From JACKLD01 sp049297695 (lineage in GTDB: Bacteria > Pseudomonadota > Alphaproteobacteria > UBA2136 > UBA6156), in assembly GCA_049297695.1 (NCBI GenBank), contig JBAQUT010000075.1, positions 1 to 13,458 of the forward strand: a stretch of 13,458 nucleotides of DNA, in the 5' to 3' direction. The position numbers were made by a program, and so were the translations under genes. Position 1 is the first letter of the stretch, and each line of letters opens with the position of its first letter. The notes below the pieces were generated by a model, which searched no databases, was not told where the DNA came from, and saw only the letters and a list, made by a program, of their open reading frames with translations. Positions 12,837 through 13,458 of this stretch are shown one piece after another.

Positions 12837-13458
12837 CCGCTTTCACCAACCACCCCGCCTTTTCCCCTTTCTTCAACGGGCCGCGCAAGGCCGCACAGCG
12901 GGCAATCAAGGCATCCGTGCCCTCCACCCCCTCCACCCCCAGCACAACCCCTTTGTGAACCACCACCGCCTGCCCAATGTCCAACGCCCCCATGGCCCGC
13001 ACTACCTCAAAACCCAAGGCGATATCCGCCTCATCCGCCGCCGTGGGCTTCAGTTTGCCCCACACACCCGCCGCCGCCCGCACGTCGGGCACAATCTCGG
13101 GCACACTCATCACCGTAAAACCTTCATCGTGCAACAAGCCTGTTACGGCACGCAACACGGCATCGTCATGGAACCCCCGTACCCGCGCCAGCAAGGCCAA
13201 CCCCTTGGCATCGGGCCGCAAACTGAACAAACTGGGCTTGTGCAAATGCCCCGCCAACACCACATGGGTCACCTTTTTGGCCTTCAAATGGGCCACAATC
13301 CGCCCCACACCCGCAATGTTGAAGCACACCTGCCCCACGCTGGCAGGTATGCCATCGGGCTGGGGCTGCCCGCCAAACGTCACCACATTCACCCCCCACC
13401 CACGCCCCAACGCCCCCTGCACCACCAAGGCGGGCAAACTGCCCCCCCCCGCCAAAAC
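12655..13458 (-). CDS. lpxI: UDP-2,3-diacylglucosamine pyrophosphatase LpxI (5' end cut by window edge)
   Basis: LpxI (formerly DUF1009) hydrolyses UDP-2,3-diacylglucosamine to 2,3-diacylglucosamine-1-phosphate (lipid X) and UMP, supplying one LpxB substrate; it replaces LpxH in most alphaproteobacteria. The visible ~267 residues start VLAGGGSLPALVV, matching the family's 'iAGGG.lP' opening, so only a few codons are missing. Further landmarks are GQVCFNIAGVGRIVAHLKAKKVTHVVLAGHLHKPS, LLHDEGFTVMSVPEIVPD, AVVVHKGVVLGVEGVEGTDALIARCA, and the C-terminal GWLVKAAKPAQTDLADLPTVGAATARTL and LAVEAGRTLVLGLEE. The AGGG codons create a run of nine G on the coding strand. lpxI is usually directly upstream of lpxB; here about 1.2 kb intervenes. 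Confidence 0.93.
   Translation of the reverse strand, partial: VLAGGGSLPALVVQGALGRGWGVNVVTFGGQPQPDGIPASVGQVCFNIAGVGRIVAHLKAKKVTHVVLAGHLHKPSLFSLRPDAKGLALLARVRGFHDDAVLRAVTGLLHDEGFTVMSVPEIVPDVRAAAGVWGKLKPTAADEADIALGFEVVRAMGALDIGQAVVVHKGVVLGVEGVEGTDALIARCAALRGPLKKGEKAGWLVKAAKPAQTDLADLPTVGAATARTLATHGYKGLAVEAGRTLVLGLEEMRKAEIVLVGVDGPGA

Overview
The window reads as ordinary chromosome of an alphaproteobacterium with a few accessory pieces. The evidence is the block rel - acpS - lepB - rnc - era - recO, an rpoZ starting MARVTVEDCV, kdsA next to ftsB, and lpxI (the alphaproteobacterial-type lipid A pyrophosphatase) near lpxB. Sampled core genes are about 57% GC. The + strand is strongly C-rich, so the - strand, which carries nearly all core genes, is probably the leading strand. 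The order or genus cannot be fixed from this window.

Layout from left to right: (1) 3-716, +, the C-terminal end of a large secreted calcium-binding (RTX/EF-hand-like) protein, followed by a bidirectional terminator. (2) kdsA and ftsB on -, joined by an ATGA overlap. (3) A + strand proline/threonine-rich putative lipoprotein, tail to tail with an exported msrA. (4) A tightly overlapping - strand operon, read from right to left: an 88-aa unknown, acpS, lepB, rnc, era, recO, msrA. It lies directly downstream of the bifunctional (p)ppGpp enzyme gene rel. (5) A low-GC + strand orphan wedged between rel and rpoZ, which are usually neighbours in this class. (6) rpoZ and lpxB on -. (7) A hairpin-rich spacer, tRNA-Cys(GCA) with a partial duplicate of its 3' end, a 148-aa unknown on - and a 164-aa unknown on +, which together separate lpxB from lpxI. 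(8) lpxI, cut by the right edge only a few codons from its start.

The core genes serve envelope building (KDO by KdsA, lipid A by LpxI and LpxB, signal peptide removal by LepB, division by FtsB), acyl carrier protein activation (AcpS), ribosome and RNA maturation (Era, RNase III), recombination repair (RecO), repair of oxidised protein outside the cytoplasm (MsrA), and stringent control (Rel, RpoZ). No phage, CRISPR, toxin-antitoxin or transposase gene is visible. I see no clear new multi-gene system. The parts most worth a second look are the tRNA-Cys/lpx split with its att-like repeat and hairpin array, the slippage-prone tracts in lpxB and lpxI, the low-GC orphan between rel and rpoZ, and four small unknown genes.
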